Assembly (NCBI GenBank): GCA_903813345.2
Contig: CAIIXF020000011.1
Coordinates: forward strand, 29,070,166-29,134,165
Direction: 5' to 3'
Source of the DNA: Owenia fusiformis
Lineage: Eukaryota > Annelida > Polychaeta > Sabellida > Oweniidae
Length of the DNA stretch: 64,000 nucleotides
Each line of letters starts with the position of its first letter. Within the stretch, counting starts at the first letter, position 1. Positions 11,001-29,011 of the stretch are shown one piece after another. The notes beneath the pieces were generated by a model. The model had not been told where the DNA came from and did not search any database. It was given only the letters and a program-made list of their open reading frames with translations. A program made the position numbers and the translations under genes.

Positions 11001-14000
11001 GTTTTTTCCTTATTAATTTTTAGGCCCGATAATTGATAAAAATTTTCGAAAATGCTTAAGGCAGCTTCAAGGGAATTTGCATCTTTGAGTATTAGAGACG
11101 TGTCATCGGCATACATAATCAATTTCTGAGTGTGGCCATTTAGATCGATTCCTTTCACACTTTCATCTTGCCTGATCTTAAGGGCAAGTACCTCAATACA
11201 TATAACAAAAAGGGAGCAACTTAACGGATCCCCTTGACGGACACCCCTATGTACTTTAAACCACCCAGTAGAATGCCCGTTGTTCAATACGCAGCTATTG
11301 ATATCAGTGTAAAAGAGCTTAACCCAACGGATTAACTCATCGCCAAAATTAAAGTACCGCAACGCAAAATCAATAAAACTCCATTCGATACTGTCATATG
11401 CTTTTTCAAAGTCAATTAAAGAAATAATGCCTGGTATTTTCCTTTCTCTAGTATATACTAGTAAATCCTCCATAAATCGAATGTTTTCGCCAATCAGTCT
11501 TCCTTTTACAAAGGCAGTCTGATCGGGTTCAATAATCGCGCAGAGAACCGCTTCAATTCTCTTACTTACCACTTTAGAAACAATTTTATAATCTATATTT
11601 AACAATGAAATTGGACGCCAGTTTTTAAGCAGAGATAAATCCTTTCCCGATTTTTCAATCAAAGATATTACGCCCTGCCTTTGACTAACAGATAAGAGTC
11701 CAACTCTAAGTGAGAGGTTAAAACTGTCAACAACACCTGTAGAAATGTCGTTCCAAAATGCTTTATACCATTCGGCCGAAAGGCCATCACTCCCCGGTGT
11801 TTTGTTCGACTTAAACGTTGAGAGAACTCTAAAGCATTCTGCTTCAGTAAGTCTGAGTTCGCACGATGCCTTCTGCGCTTCAGATAGTTTACGCGACTGT
11901 AGATTATTAGTAAAAATGTCAAAATCTTTGAAATCGGGCGAGACCTTTTCAGAGTATAAATCTTGATAAAAGAGTTTAATTTCATTCAAAATACGAGTAT
12001 CATTTTCGATACTTACTCCACCAATCGACAAATTTGTTATGTGTTTTTTCTCGTGGTTTGATTTTTCCAAATTAAAGAAAAAAGACGTACATCTTTCATT
12101 TTTTTCATACTGGTCAATTTTTGCTCGGATCAAATGACCTTCCGCCTTATAGATACACATTTTTTCAAGTTTGACTTTTGCTCTTTCATAGGCTTCACAT
12201 ACCGAAGAGATTAAGGTAGAGCCGTCACTTGCAATTAAAGATTCAAGATGTTCGATCTCCTTTAGTAACTGAAGTTCAGCTTTTCGATTTTCACGACATT
12301 TTAACTTTGAAAAATGTATTGTCTTTTCCTTAATTTTGAACTTCATGAATTCCCATAATTCGATCTTGCTGAGATCACGGTGCTCGTCACGTAATTTTGT
12401 TATGAGGCTTCGGATGCTTAAAGAGTACTCCTCGTCTTGTAGCAAACTATTATTAAATTTCCAAAAACCCGCCCCCCTCATTTCTGTATCCAAACCAATA
12501 TTAAGTCGTAATAATTTATGATCAGAAAGAATGGCAGGCTCGATAAAGCACTCACAATTCTTTTTGATCCTCCTGTCAACAAAAAACATATCAATCCTAC
12601 TTTTAAATTTTGAATTTTTAAACTCATCCTTCGCAAAGGACTCATAAGTATATTGTACCGCAGAAGGGTTTAACGTTCTCCAGATATCAAAAAGATTAAA
12701 ATCATGTATCATTGATCTCATGATACCGGCAGATTCGGATTCTTTATGTTTTGTCATTCCGTAGGAATATCTATCCGTATTAGGGTCGAGAATCATGTTA
12801 CAATCACCTCCTATAATCAAAAAATCTGAAGCAAAGTTCGTTGAAATATGAGTGTGAAGCTTTTCAAAGAAAGTCTTATTTTCGTGACCATCGTTTGGCG
12901 CGTAGATATTCACAAAAGTATAAGAGTGAGTACCTATTTTACATTTAATGATAACATACCTACCTGACGAATGTGTATCGATATCCAAAATGTCATATCG
13001 CTGATGTTTAGAAAAAAGTATCGCGACTCCACGCTCGCTCCGTTTTTGACCATGCGCAAAATATATATCAGATCCCCATTCCCTTTTCCACATATTTTCA
13101 TCGGCTATTGACGAATGGGTTTCTTGTAGAAAAACAACATCAAGTCTTTTTCTTTTCAGAAATAAGAAAATAGACGCCCTCTTTTTATTTTGTCTCAGTC
13201 CCTTCGTATTTAGGGACCCTAAATTTAAGTTACGGATAGGAGCAATATGGTTTCACCAAAGACTTAGCCATAAGACCGCGTAACACAGGCATACATACAT
13301 TATACTTGCCCAGGTGGTCAAAACCCCGGAGGAATATCAGATAAAAGCATTTTATATTTTCTTGGTCTAGTGCATCTACAGATAGGATATAACACACTAC
13401 CTCATACCTTACACAATAAAAACTCGTATATGTATTTGAGTTACTCACATAAATCCTGTTCAATACAAAAGACATGCACACACAAAAGGCATTCAGGTGC
13501 AACACACTCACGCACATCAAAGCACACATTATCGCACATAAATACATGGTATGATTTGCAAAGTCACAAAAACATACATTCACACCCAAACATTCGAGAC
13601 TCACAGAGTATTTAACAGAAACAATATTCATTTTCAAAATACAAAAAGACGCCGCTTCAAAACCTTTGCATAGAAGTCCAGTCGTATGCGTACAGTAGCG
13701 GTAATAATTCAATATACAGTTTTTAAAAAAAAAGTGGTTTACAGAACATAAGTTATATACCCTTCTCAACCATTACTTAAATTCCTACAATAAATCACCC
13801 TGGCTGTTGGGAATAGTCAGTATAGTTACGCCCTGACTATCTAAAAAGATTATTTAAAGGGGCCTACAATTGAAACACTTTTATAAATGTTTGAATGTTT
13901 GATCGAGAAACACAAAATCGAAAAAATGGCCCCATAAGTATTTGTAAGTAGTAAGCATTGTTTCGAAAAAAAGAAAACCTCTAGCTAGCTACTAGCCATC

Positions 14001-15562
14001 AGTTACATCCCTCTATTAATAAACCTTGGAATTTATAGATAGGTTTCGCCTTCGCACCCAAGAAACAGGTAACTCACAAAGCAACCCAATTAACAGGTTA
14101 CTCAAAAGGCAATTCAAGAAACAGGTAACTCAAATGGCAACCCAAGAAACGGGTTACTCAAAAGGGGTCTACATTTAAGAACGTATAGACATACATTTAT
14201 TTTGGATACATGATTGAGATAAACAAGGTTGAGAAAGCTGCCCATAAATCACAATTAAGTAACCAGTGTTGTTTCAAGTAAAAAAAAGAAAACTAAATTT
14301 ACATATTGAAAAATATCAATAGGAGTATCATCACATAAGGTAAACCTAAAATATACATGCTGCCAAAACATCAGTGGCTACATAAGACGCTAACATATTG
14401 TTATTGAAGAGGCTACCTTGCACAACCAGGTTATTGTTTTGACAATGCATCTTTTACAGTACCAAAAATACTCGTTTCCATCATAAGTGGGTACTGGCAG
14501 ATCATATAAATCTTTGACCATTTTCAATGGTGTAACTATTCAAAATGCAACCCAAGAAACACATTAATCAAAAGAGTCTACATTTAAGAACGTAATAAAC
14601 ATATTTTTGATACGTGATTGAGATACACAAGATTGAAAAGGCTGTCCCATGAATCACACTTGAGTAACGGGTTAATATTTCAATGTCCATCAAAAAAAGT
14701 AATTAATTTAGTTTGGTCTTAATCCCCGTCCCCCTACTCCCTTCAAACTCTGCTTCAAATAAAAGTCAAATCATTGATTTGTGCAGTGTAAACGAGTCAA
14801 CATGTCCAATGTTCCTGCATCTTTTTATGAAATTTCTACTTTTTCCAGGCTTCGTTTATCATGGGGAGTAGGTCAACCTCCTCTCTAATATTCTCCATAT
14901 TAAAAAATCTAAAATAGGCTAGAGAATATAACAATTTAAAAGTTTTCTATCACTATCTGACCTGGTCAAATACTTGTCTTACTGTTCATGTGGAGTTACA
15001 TGTAGAATGTTTGTGATTTGGTTTATTGCAAATGTTGTTGTGGTTGTTATTGACCTTTCCAAACGATATAGTTAAACCTTGCTTTTTTAATGGATGCCTA
15101 CATTTTGAGAGGATGTAACGAACAAAAAGTGTATGCAGAAATTGCAGAAGACGAAACCCCAGAAAACAAAAAAGCGATGGCCGTTGTGTAATCAAATAGT
15201 GTTTTACCTCCATCCCTAATGTAATTAAATTTACGTTTTTTGACGAATATCAATGCCGACCCACTTATGTATTCGCAGTTGAGAGAGGTGGTAGAGCCCA
15301 TGTTTTCACTTCTGCATTTTTGGAAGTCTGATGAAGTCACAGGCTGGGAGTCACAGTAAGTATGCAGTTATGAATTGGCAAGCCCAATTCATTAGTCTAG
15401 AGAAGAAAGTAAACATCGTGATTTGGACTTGCCCCAAATCAACTGCATGCCGACTGTGGAAGAAACTTGGAAGTTCAGAGGTCTATTTTATTTTCAATTT
15501 TTACGGAAGTGTATGAAAATTTCATACTTACCCGGACTTCTCAGGTTATATTGGCCTTGCAT
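4130..15562 (-). CDS. UBE2J1: UBE2J1, ER tail-anchored ubiquitin-conjugating enzyme E2 J1 (seven exons)
   Basis: Exons in gene order: 15562-15532, 7926-7853, 7160-7029, 6689-6605, 6213-6108, 5780-5660, 5050-4130. All introns are GT-AG, phases agree, and the joined CDS is 1470 nt (489 aa). UBE2J1 transfers ubiquitin at the cytosolic face of the ER for degradation of misfolded proteins, with ligases such as HRD1. The start MQGQYNLRSPAVKRLMKEA matches the family start. The UBC fold follows, with PPDYPMKPPSIILLT (65-79) and the active-site cysteine C91 in KKICLSISGHHP. From about 184 the protein is Pro-, then Ser/Thr-rich and low complexity. It ends in a single hydrophobic helix (about 457-477) plus a short lumenal tail, the expected tail anchor. 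It is longer than the ~318-aa vertebrate protein, and the difference is the linker. Intron 1 carries a LINE. Confidence 0.95.
5660..5780 (-). CDS. UBE2J1: UBE2J1 exon 6
   Basis: 121 bp, residues 144-183, beginning TQDWSCEACGN and ending in a charged Lys/Glu/Ala-rich helix ALAQQISFQ. The paired cysteines (CEAC) match the CCEGC-like block of the family after the UBC domain. Confidence 0.9.
6108..6213 (-). CDS. UBE2J1: UBE2J1 exon 5
   Basis: 106 bp, residues 108-143, RTALLAIIGFMPTHGNGAIG then SLDYTPEERKKLAKK. This is the C-terminal helical part of the UBC fold. Confidence 0.93.
6605..6689 (-). CDS. UBE2J1: UBE2J1 exon 4, active-site exon
   Basis: 85 bp, acceptor ATTCCAG, donor GTAAGT. Residues 80-107 including KKICLSISGHHPESWQPSW. 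C91 is the ubiquitin-accepting cysteine, at the same position as in vertebrate UBE2J1. The GHHPESW context is typical of the UBC6 subfamily. Confidence 0.95.
7029..7160 (-). CDS. UBE2J1: UBE2J1 exon 3
   Basis: 132 bp, phase 0 at both ends, 44 codons (residues 36-79). Encodes DNLFEWHFTIRGP and the HGRIVLPPDYPMKPPSIILL block, the beta-sheet core and the E3-contact loops of the E2 fold. Confidence 0.95.
7395..7703. mobile_element. TA-flanked MITE copy 2, in UBE2J1 intron 2
   Basis: TACTGTACTCCGGGTA (7395-7410) and TACCAGGAGTACAGTA (7688-7703) are 16-bp TIRs with one mismatch. The left half of this copy is the inverse of the right half of the 2276-2792 copy, so it lies in the opposite orientation and is internally deleted (309 versus 517 bp). 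Confidence 0.85.
7853..7926 (-). CDS. UBE2J1: UBE2J1 exon 2
   Basis: 74 bp, acceptor CTTTCAG, donor GTAAGC. Encodes AVKRLMKEAQELSEPTEQYF and onward to QPLD (residues 11-35), the first helix of the UBC fold. An 81-bp near-palindrome lies only about 50 bp upstream in intron 1. Confidence 0.93.
7978..8058. repeat. 81-bp near-perfect palindrome in UBE2J1 intron 1
   Basis: TAGTCTTGCTCCAAGAC at 7978 pairs with GTCTTGAAGCAAGACTA ending at 8058, and CTACTTG pairs with CAAGTAG around a five-base AAAAA loop. A few mismatches interrupt the arms. As RNA it would form a hairpin close to the exon 2 acceptor. Origin unknown; it resembles a tiny foldback transposon. Confidence 0.8.
8090..9213. mobile_element. 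1.1-kb element with CCCATCGAAC/GTTCGATGGG ends and internal tandem units
   Basis: CCCATCGAAC at 8090-8099 is inverted exactly at 9204-9213. The left part has a CCGTCCGT/ACGT microsatellite (8128-8167). The body holds tandem units of about 135-148 bp marked by CGATTTTGTTCATATTTGG at about 8491, 8626, 8772 and 8920. Each has a CAAAATGGCGGCCATTTT-type palindrome. No coding frame. Similar CCGTCCGT-plus-ATAACTC repeats are, to my memory, common in bivalve genomes. Located in UBE2J1 intron 1. Confidence 0.7.
9330..9343 (+). repeat. target-site duplication of the LINE, 3' side
   Basis: CGGGTTAATATTTC, identical to 14668-14681. It abuts the poly(A) tract of the element. Confidence 0.85.
9521..13252 (-). 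CDS. LINE ORF2: endonuclease-reverse transcriptase, intact
   Basis: Open from just after a TGA at 13255 to the stop at 9521; the first ATG is at 13093, giving 1190 aa. Homology starts upstream of that ATG: RNLNLGSLNTKGLRQ and VVFLQETHSS (the catalytic Glu motif of the AP-endonuclease-like domain) lie in the 53 codons before it. So the real product probably starts at a non-ATG codon or by reinitiation. Numbered from the ATG, the endonuclease shows GGDCN (95-99), SRIDMFFVD (165-173) and SDH (190-192). The reverse transcriptase shows NKTPGSDGL, NWRPISLLN, DFEKAYDSIEW, GVRQGDPLS and YADD (661-664). Near residue 1100 is a zinc-knuckle CDFCGQK...HRFWEC. Order and motifs fit the L1/Tx1 group. No frameshift or stop inside. 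Confidence 0.93.
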   Translation of the reverse strand, partial: NHIAPIRNLNLGSLNTKGLRQNKKRASIFLFLKRKRLDVVFLQETHSSIADENMWKREWGSDIYFAHGQKRSERGVAILFSKHQRYDILDIDTHSSGRYVIIKCKIGTHSYTFVNIYAPNDGHENKTFFEKLHTHISTNFASDFLIIGGDCNMILDPNTDRYSYGMTKHKESESAGIMRSMIHDFNLFDIWRTLNPSAVQYTYESFAKDEFKNSKFKSRIDMFFVDRRIKKNCECFIEPAILSDHKLLRLNIGLDTEMRGAGFWKFNNSLLQDEEYSLSIRSLITKLRDEHRDLSKIELWEFMKFKIKEKTIHFSKLKCRENRKAELQLLKEIEHLESLIASDGSTLISSVCEAYERAKVKLEKMCIYKAEGHLIRAKIDQYEKNERCTSFFFNLEKSNHEKKHITNLSIGGVSIENDTRILNEIKLFYQDLYSEKVSPDFKDFDIFTNNLQSRKLSEAQKASCELRLTEAECFRVLSTFKSNKTPGSDGLSAEWYKAFWNDISTGVVDSFNLSLRVGLLSVSQRQGVISLIEKSGKDLSLLKNWRPISLLNIDYKIVSKVVSKRIEAVLCAIIEPDQTAFVKGRLIGENIRFMEDLLVYTRERKIPGIISLIDFEKAYDSIEWSFIDFALRYFNFGDELIRWVKLFYTDINSCVLNNGHSTGWFKVHRGVRQGDPLSCSLFVICIEVLALKIRQDESVKGIDLNGHTQKLIMYADDTSLILKDANSLEAALSIFENFYQLSGLKINKEKTECFSVGANHDGVNPNIGGCIWVKRPSKFLGISVSYDPEHNKAINFDRKIESLKRILNLWGKRNLTIYGRIMIIKSLAVSQIVYSMSMTVTPDSIISKVNTLIYNFLWKGKRDKIKRNTVVGSYDQGGIRMVNMTSMEKALKIMWLKRFLDDQLSHWKVIPRIYFEHFGGLNLLLQCRYDVRLFKQKIPDFYMNALSYYSTVSEMEEPKNSSEVKSEILWHNKYILREGKQIFQKSLFEMGVVQINDLLNGNGSFMELNDFKYKFQVDINFLDYISLISSIPKKWKSILKSDPKAKCETEYTESIEEFFIGNKTVHIKNLNTKMIQLYINQQCFSESISVKRLCCKYNVNARDMCSMVYDITKNHAFWELQYKIINNIYASNLYLKLVGIRTNDKCDFCGQKETIVHRFWECKNIKSLLKYFGDQWREKDIHLNEQHVIVGYFDRKHFRKFNFSVLILKYYVHRAYYSNMPLTCVGFQAYLNEGLRLENIFDE
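13253..14667 (-). other. 5' region of the LINE with repeated monomer-like blocks
   Basis: No ORF1-like protein is visible. A block containing CTACATTTAAGAACGTA recurs about 409 bp apart (near 14169 and 14578), followed each time by a similar stretch with TGATTGAGATA and AAG(G/A)TTGA. A weaker third block starts near 13860. Short CCCAAGAAAC/GGTTACTCAAA units recur at 14055-14165. This resembles promoter monomers of some L1 families. The 179-codon Cys-rich open frame at 13230-13769 looks like chance. Confidence 0.5.
14668..14681 (+). repeat. target-site duplication of the LINE, 5' side
   Basis: CGGGTTAATATTTC, identical to 9330-9343, marking the 5' limit of the element. Confidence 0.8.
14682..15531. 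other. UBE2J1 intron 1 (5' end), no feature
   Basis: No repeat boundary or exon recognised. Open frames at 14986-15213 and 15098-15340 have no domain or splice support. Confidence 0.4.
15532..15562 (-). CDS. UBE2J1: UBE2J1 exon 1 (31 bp coding)
   Basis: Minus-strand ATG at 15562 encodes MQGQYNLRSP plus the first base of an alanine codon, then donor GTAAGT. The acceptor of exon 2 supplies the other two bases (GCG, Ala), giving SPAVKRL as in UBE2J1 of other animals. No other in-phase start was needed. The exon lies 7.6 kb upstream of exon 2. Confidence 0.9.
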
Positions 15563-15810
15563 TATACGAAGCTGTAAGACAGGTATACAAGTAAGAACTC
15601 CTGTAGTTTATATCATGCAGGAAAGACAGATATATTGCAAAAACCTTCACTTGAACAAAATTTTACCAAAATATTGACGTGGCCTAAAAAGAATGTAACA
15701 CTAGATCTGATTGGTCTGAAAATATAATCAGCCAATCAAAAAGGTTCTGACATCAAAGTTCGGATCAGCCAAAAGTTTGATCACATTTTGCAGAAAATTT
15801 ATTTTTAACG
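15563..15810. promoter_or_regulatory. divergent UBE2J1/NSUN4 promoter
   Basis: 248 bp separate the two start codons of oppositely oriented genes. The interval contains ATTGG at 15710-15714 and CCAAT at 15732-15736, two opposed NF-Y-type boxes 22 bp apart, and TGACGTGG at 15675-15682. No convincing TATA box in a fixed position. Opposed CCAAT boxes are common in bidirectional promoters. Transcription starts cannot be placed from sequence alone. Confidence 0.75.
15675..15682 (+). promoter_or_regulatory. TGACGTGG, candidate UPR element (ATF6/XBP1 type)
   Basis: Exact core of the unfolded-protein-response element. It sits about 113 bp upstream of the UBE2J1 start codon. The nearest CCAAT boxes are not at the ERSE spacing (N9), so this would be a UPRE rather than an ERSE. 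UBE2J1 acts in ERAD, so control by ER stress is plausible but inferred. Confidence 0.45.
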
Positions 15811-26044
<10,234 letters not shown>

Positions 26045-26865
26045 AGTTTGATACTCCATTTGAAAATGTATGTGATGTTCCTGCCCAAAATGAATAGATG
26101 TCACTTTGATAGCAGATTCAGAATTCATCACTGACTGTACACAAATACTTTCAATCATGTTCAAGTTACAAGTCTCTGTAATTTTAAGTCATTCAAAAAC
26201 CAAAAATGGATGAATGCGCTGGAGTCCAACAGCAGGTGCCCCAAGACAATGCTCCTGGTTCTAACAGCATTTTAGAGGGAGTGCTCCAGGAAACGTCAAG
26301 AGTAAAAAATCGCCCGATCAAGCCCCCATATTCTGCAGTGCAAGTCAGCATCTCTCTCTGCAGTTATTCAATGCACTTCACAACCCATTGCTAGACTGTA
26401 CACCATCTGTACCACCATCGCTTCATAGACCACTGCTAGAGTCACTAGACTAATTACATTGTCCACTGTTTGACAAGTGCTTCCTTCTTACGCAGTCATC
26501 TGTGCAACTTTGTTATGTTAGGAAATGAAAGGTAAGTTAATAAATGCATGCTCTCAAACTGTAACTGACAATGTTTCTTGGCACATTTTTAGCTTTAGTT
26601 ATCAGAATGCATAATTATCATACATTTTATTGATTTATGAAAAGTTCAAACCAGCAAATGATGAAGTTCAGTCCAAAGATAGTTGTAATTTCATGAATGT
26701 GAATAGATGGCAGCATTGCATCAAAGAATTAGCACTGTGTGATGAAGTGGGAGTAAGCCAAGATAAAGGTTACATCTGATTCTCTTATCTTTTTGCATAC
26801 AGGGTGGTAAAAAAAACGGCAACCCTAATTTTTCCTCATATCTTTGTCATTTTTAGAAATTTTTA
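26045..26865. other. NSUN4 3' UTR and intergenic DNA
   Basis: A 62-codon open frame at 26206-26394 has no recognisable feature. A TACAGGGTGGTAAAAAAAACGG block just before the minisatellite resembles a degenerate repeat end. Confidence 0.35.
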
Positions 26866-26875
26866 TGTGTTAAGC

Positions 26876-27540
26876 TCAGCAATTGCTATGTGCTAAGCCA
26901 AGCAATTGCCATGTGCTAAGCCAAGCAATTGCCATGTGCTAAGCCAAGCAATTGCTATGTGCTAAGCCAAGCAATTGCCATGTGCTAAGCCAAGCAATTG
27001 CCATGTGCTAAGCCAAGCAATTGCTATGTGCTAAGCCAAGCAATTGCCATGTGCTAAGCCAAGCAATTGCCATGTGCTAAGCCAAGCAATTACCATGTGC
27101 TAAGCCAAGCAATTGCCATGTGCTAAGCCAAGCAATTGCCATGTGCTAAGCCAAGCAATTGCTATGAGCTAACCCAAGCAATTGCTATGATCTAAGCCAA
27201 GCAATTGCTATGTGCTAAGCCAAGCAATTGCTATGAGCTAAGCCAAGCAATTGCCATGAGCTAAGCCGAGCAATTGCTATGTGCTAAGTCGAGCAATTGC
27301 AATGAGCTAAGCTGAGCAATTGCTATGAGCTAAGCCGAGCAATTGCTATGAGCTTAGCCAAGCAATTGCTATGAGCTAAGCCAAGCAATTACTATGTGCT
27401 AAGCCAATCAATTGCTGTGAGCTTAGTCAAGCAATTGCTATGTGCTAAGCCAAGCAATTGCTATGATCTAAGCCAAGCAATTGCTATGAGCTAAGCCAAG
27501 CAATTGCTATATGCTAAGCCAAGCAATTGCTATGTGCTAA
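26876..27540. repeat. 23-bp minisatellite, about 29 copies
   Basis: Unit CAATTGCCATGTGCTAAG plus CCAAG (23 bp). The first ~14 units vary almost only at GCC/GCT; later units accumulate changes (ATGAGCT, CCGAG, AATCA). Since 23 is not a multiple of three, the array does not encode a repeat protein. Each unit contains the palindrome CAATTG. Confidence 0.95.
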
Positions 27541-29011
27541 ATCTTAGAATTTCACATCTCATCCAACAAATTATTCTCAAAATTGCCTTTAAATTGTCAC
27601 TTAAAACAAATCATGAGATACTTGGGGCAAATTCCATATATTTGCTCACGTAAGAGTTCCCATGTCAACAAAGGTTTTAGTCTAATTAAGTGTAATTAAA
27701 TCGATCTAATGGGAATGAACCTATGATTTATCCCACCAAACAATACACACATTGAAAAGAAAAAATAGAAATGTTTAATAATAAAAAAGATAGCACTTAT
27801 CAATATCTGATATGTTTGCTAAGTTGTCTAAATGCTAATTAACTATAGCTTTTTACTGGGAGTGTTAGCATTCTATAGAAATTGAACCTCGTTTTCAGTT
27901 ATATGATCTGATGATACTATTATAGATCTTCCAACAATAGAGATAGATTGTGACCTTGAATATGAAGTTATGCATATCAGTATAAGGAGCGCCAGGATAT
28001 ACTTAAACAATCAAACAATTCACTTGTACTTGATCCAGAAGTAAAAGGTCATATATAAGTATATAAGTACTCAGTATGATGCTGGAGTTGAAAAAGCTGG
28101 AGATGAAAAATACATTCATGACTCAATATGATGCTGGAGTTGAAAAATACATTTATGACTAAACATGATGCTGAAGTTGAAAATACATTTATGACTTTGA
28201 ACATGAAGCTTGACAACAACCTAAAACATTGAACCAGATCAATTGTTTCTAGGCACCACAAAACATGTCAAATGAGATCTATTGTTTAATTTACATTAGT
28301 AAAAGTAAACAATACAATGGCATATTGTTGTCCTCTAATGGAGATGTGATCTGTTCTTGACAACATCAAATGTCTGACATAATTCAAGTATTTTATGTCT
28401 CATCACTGACAAATAAATTAGATGAATAGGGCAGGGAATGTAAAACAAGGTACAAGCCATGAGGCAAGAAACATTATCCAGTTGGTAATCGAGAAAATAA
28501 AAAAGTTCTGAGGCAGATATTAAGGAATGGCAAAAGCCAACTGATTTAATATTTTGTAAGGAAGGAATATACATGTACCAATTTTAGATGGATTTGTTAA
28601 GGAAAGACATAAGAAAAGAGGCGCTTTTGAAGGAAGGAAGAATAGTATTCCAAAATAAAATGCACAGAATTTGATTTTGATGGATAAAAGGGAATGGGTA
28701 CCTTTTTAATGAAGGAATTATTAGTTAGATTATTTGAATTATCTGGATAATATTTTGGTGCAGCCTACCACTTTTTAAACTAAATAACCTACTGTCTTTG
28801 GGAATAAAATACCAAAGAAATTAAAAACTGCCAATAAGAATACATATAACTAATAAATGATCAGAAGGGAGGATAACACAGGATTACACCTCACCCTCCT
28901 AAATATGATGATGATAATAAAGAACATCAATTCATGAATAAATAATAAAATTAATTAAATCAACCATAATACATTGTGTGTTTATTGGAGCTTGTTGGAT
29001 AAATCTCAAAT
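27541..29011. other. intergenic, upstream of GPCR
   Basis: AT-rich; holds the three-copy minisatellite at 28074-28197 but no coding exon that I can support. Any upstream GPCR promoter or untranslated exon would lie here. Confidence 0.4.
28074..28197. repeat. short minisatellite, three units
   Basis: ATGATGCTGGAGTTGAAAAA followed by TACATTTATGACT recurs three times with spacing of about 39-57 bp. Confidence 0.75.

Larger units (their letters stand above)
9344..14667 (-). mobile_element. LINE retrotransposon (L1/Tx1-like) with poly(A) tail and 14-bp TSD
   Basis: Inserted in intron 1 of UBE2J1, in the same orientation as the gene. Boundaries come from a 14-bp direct repeat CGGGTTAATATTTC at 9330-9343 and 14668-14681. 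Immediately inside the low-coordinate copy is a 20-base T run (9347-9366), the poly(A) tail on the minus strand. ORF2 is intact (9521-13252). Region 13253-14667 is a 5' region without a clear ORF1 and with repeated blocks. Both the TSD and the open frame suggest a fairly recent insertion. Confidence 0.88.

Noticed and set aside
13230-13769. 179-codon Cys-rich minus-strand frame as LINE ORF1
   Set aside because: No coiled coil, RRM or zinc-finger spacing; overlaps the start of ORF2 and covers CACA-rich leader DNA.
26876-27540. CRISPR array
   Set aside because: A 23-bp direct tandem without unique spacers in an animal genome is a minisatellite.
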